NCBI GenBank assembly: GCA_009914575.1
Contig: WNEB01000048.1
Coordinates: 1-9,633 of the forward strand
From: Burkholderia gladioli
GTDB taxonomy: Bacteria > Pseudomonadota > Gammaproteobacteria > Burkholderiales > Burkholderiaceae
Length of the DNA: 9,633 nucleotides
Direction of reading: 5' to 3'
A model generated the notes under the pieces. The model was not told the origin of the DNA. It searched no databases and saw only the letters and a program-made list of their open reading frames with translations. Of the stretch, positions 9,280-9,633 are shown one piece after another (the first letter of the stretch is position 1; each line of letters starts with the position of its first letter). Made by a program: the position numbers and the translations under genes.

Positions 9280-9633
9280 CCCCCCCCCCCCCCCCCCCCC
9301 CCCCGGCCCCCCCCCCACCCCCACCCACCCCCCCCCCCCCCCCACCCCCACCCCCCCCCCCCCCCCCCCCCGCCCCCCCCCCCCCCCCCCCCCAACCCCC
9401 CCCCCCCCCCCCCCCCCCCACCCCCCCCCCCGCCCCCCCCCCCCCCCCGCCGCCCCACCCCCCCCCCCCGCCCCCCCCCGCCCGCCGCCCCGCGCCCCCC
9501 GCCTCCCCCCCCCCCCCCCCCGCCCTCCCCCCCCCCCCCCACCCCCCCCCCCCCCGCCCGCGCCCCCCGCGCGGCCCGCCGCCGCCCGCTCGCCCGGCCG
9601 CCCCACCCGCCCCCCCCCCGCCCGGCCGGCGCC
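9280..9633. other. C-rich low-complexity tract, probably artefactual
   Basis: From 9280 to the window end the sequence is nearly all C, with isolated A, G or T. Complexity rises slightly in the last 60 bases, where GGCCGG-type words appear. The change at 9280 is abrupt, right after ordinary sequence. Long glycine-rich open frames on the minus strand here are simply poly-G read as GGN codons and carry no protein signature. Runs of G are a known failure product of two-colour Illumina chemistry, where no signal is called G. This tract is poly-G on the minus strand. No gene can be supported in these 354 bases. Confidence 0.85.

Noticed and set aside
9180..9606. Glycine-rich proteins encoded by the C tract
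   Set aside because: These are only poly-G read in successive frames from probably artefactual sequence; no signal peptide, motif or non-glycine core.
9280..9633. G-quadruplex, telomere-like or phase-variation tract
   Set aside because: Minus-strand G runs could formally make quadruplexes, but the tract has no repeat period and far exceeds known phase-variable homopolymers. An artefact explains it better.

Overview
The window is high-GC DNA with strongly G/C-ending codons. Its conserved genes look like those of a betaproteobacterium, most probably Burkholderia sensu lato. That call rests on recalled protein similarity and on the smc-zipA-ligA-def gene order; no search was run. A narrower placement, for example near the plant-associated B. 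gladioli/glumae group, would be a guess.

All convincing genes lie on the minus strand, so transcription runs from right to left. In that order they are: an EamA/DMT-type permease (8252-9183) broken by a one-base frameshift; smc, the chromosome-organising ATPase (4606-8124); a ZipA-like FtsZ-tethering division protein (2965-4326); ligA, the NAD+-dependent DNA ligase (781-2856); and def, a peptide deformylase (251-784). The ligA stop and def start overlap as ATGA, which suggests translational coupling. The gaps are 127 bp (permease-smc), 279 bp (smc-zipA) and 108 bp (zipA-ligA). The last four genes look like one housekeeping cluster joining chromosome organisation, cell division, DNA sealing and N-terminal protein maturation.

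The least ordinary sequence is non-coding. A 23-bp module occurs three times: once just past def (187-209) and twice, in opposite orientations, in the smc-zipA gap (4351-4373 and 4538-4560). The pair in the gap encloses a nested palindrome (4374-4434) and a GC hairpin (4462-4479), giving a composite, MITE-like or REP-like element. Two of the three copies sit inside terminator-shaped hairpins on the plus strand. Separate GC-rich hairpins stand at or just past the stop codons of def, zipA and smc.

The left 250 bp hold no confident gene, only a possible short C-terminal fragment on the plus strand and terminator-like structures. The right end (9280-9633) is almost pure C with scattered interruptions. 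It looks like a sequencing or assembly artefact rather than biology, and it makes the nearby permease frameshift suspect. I see no new multi-gene system such as a defence, toxin, CRISPR or secretion locus.
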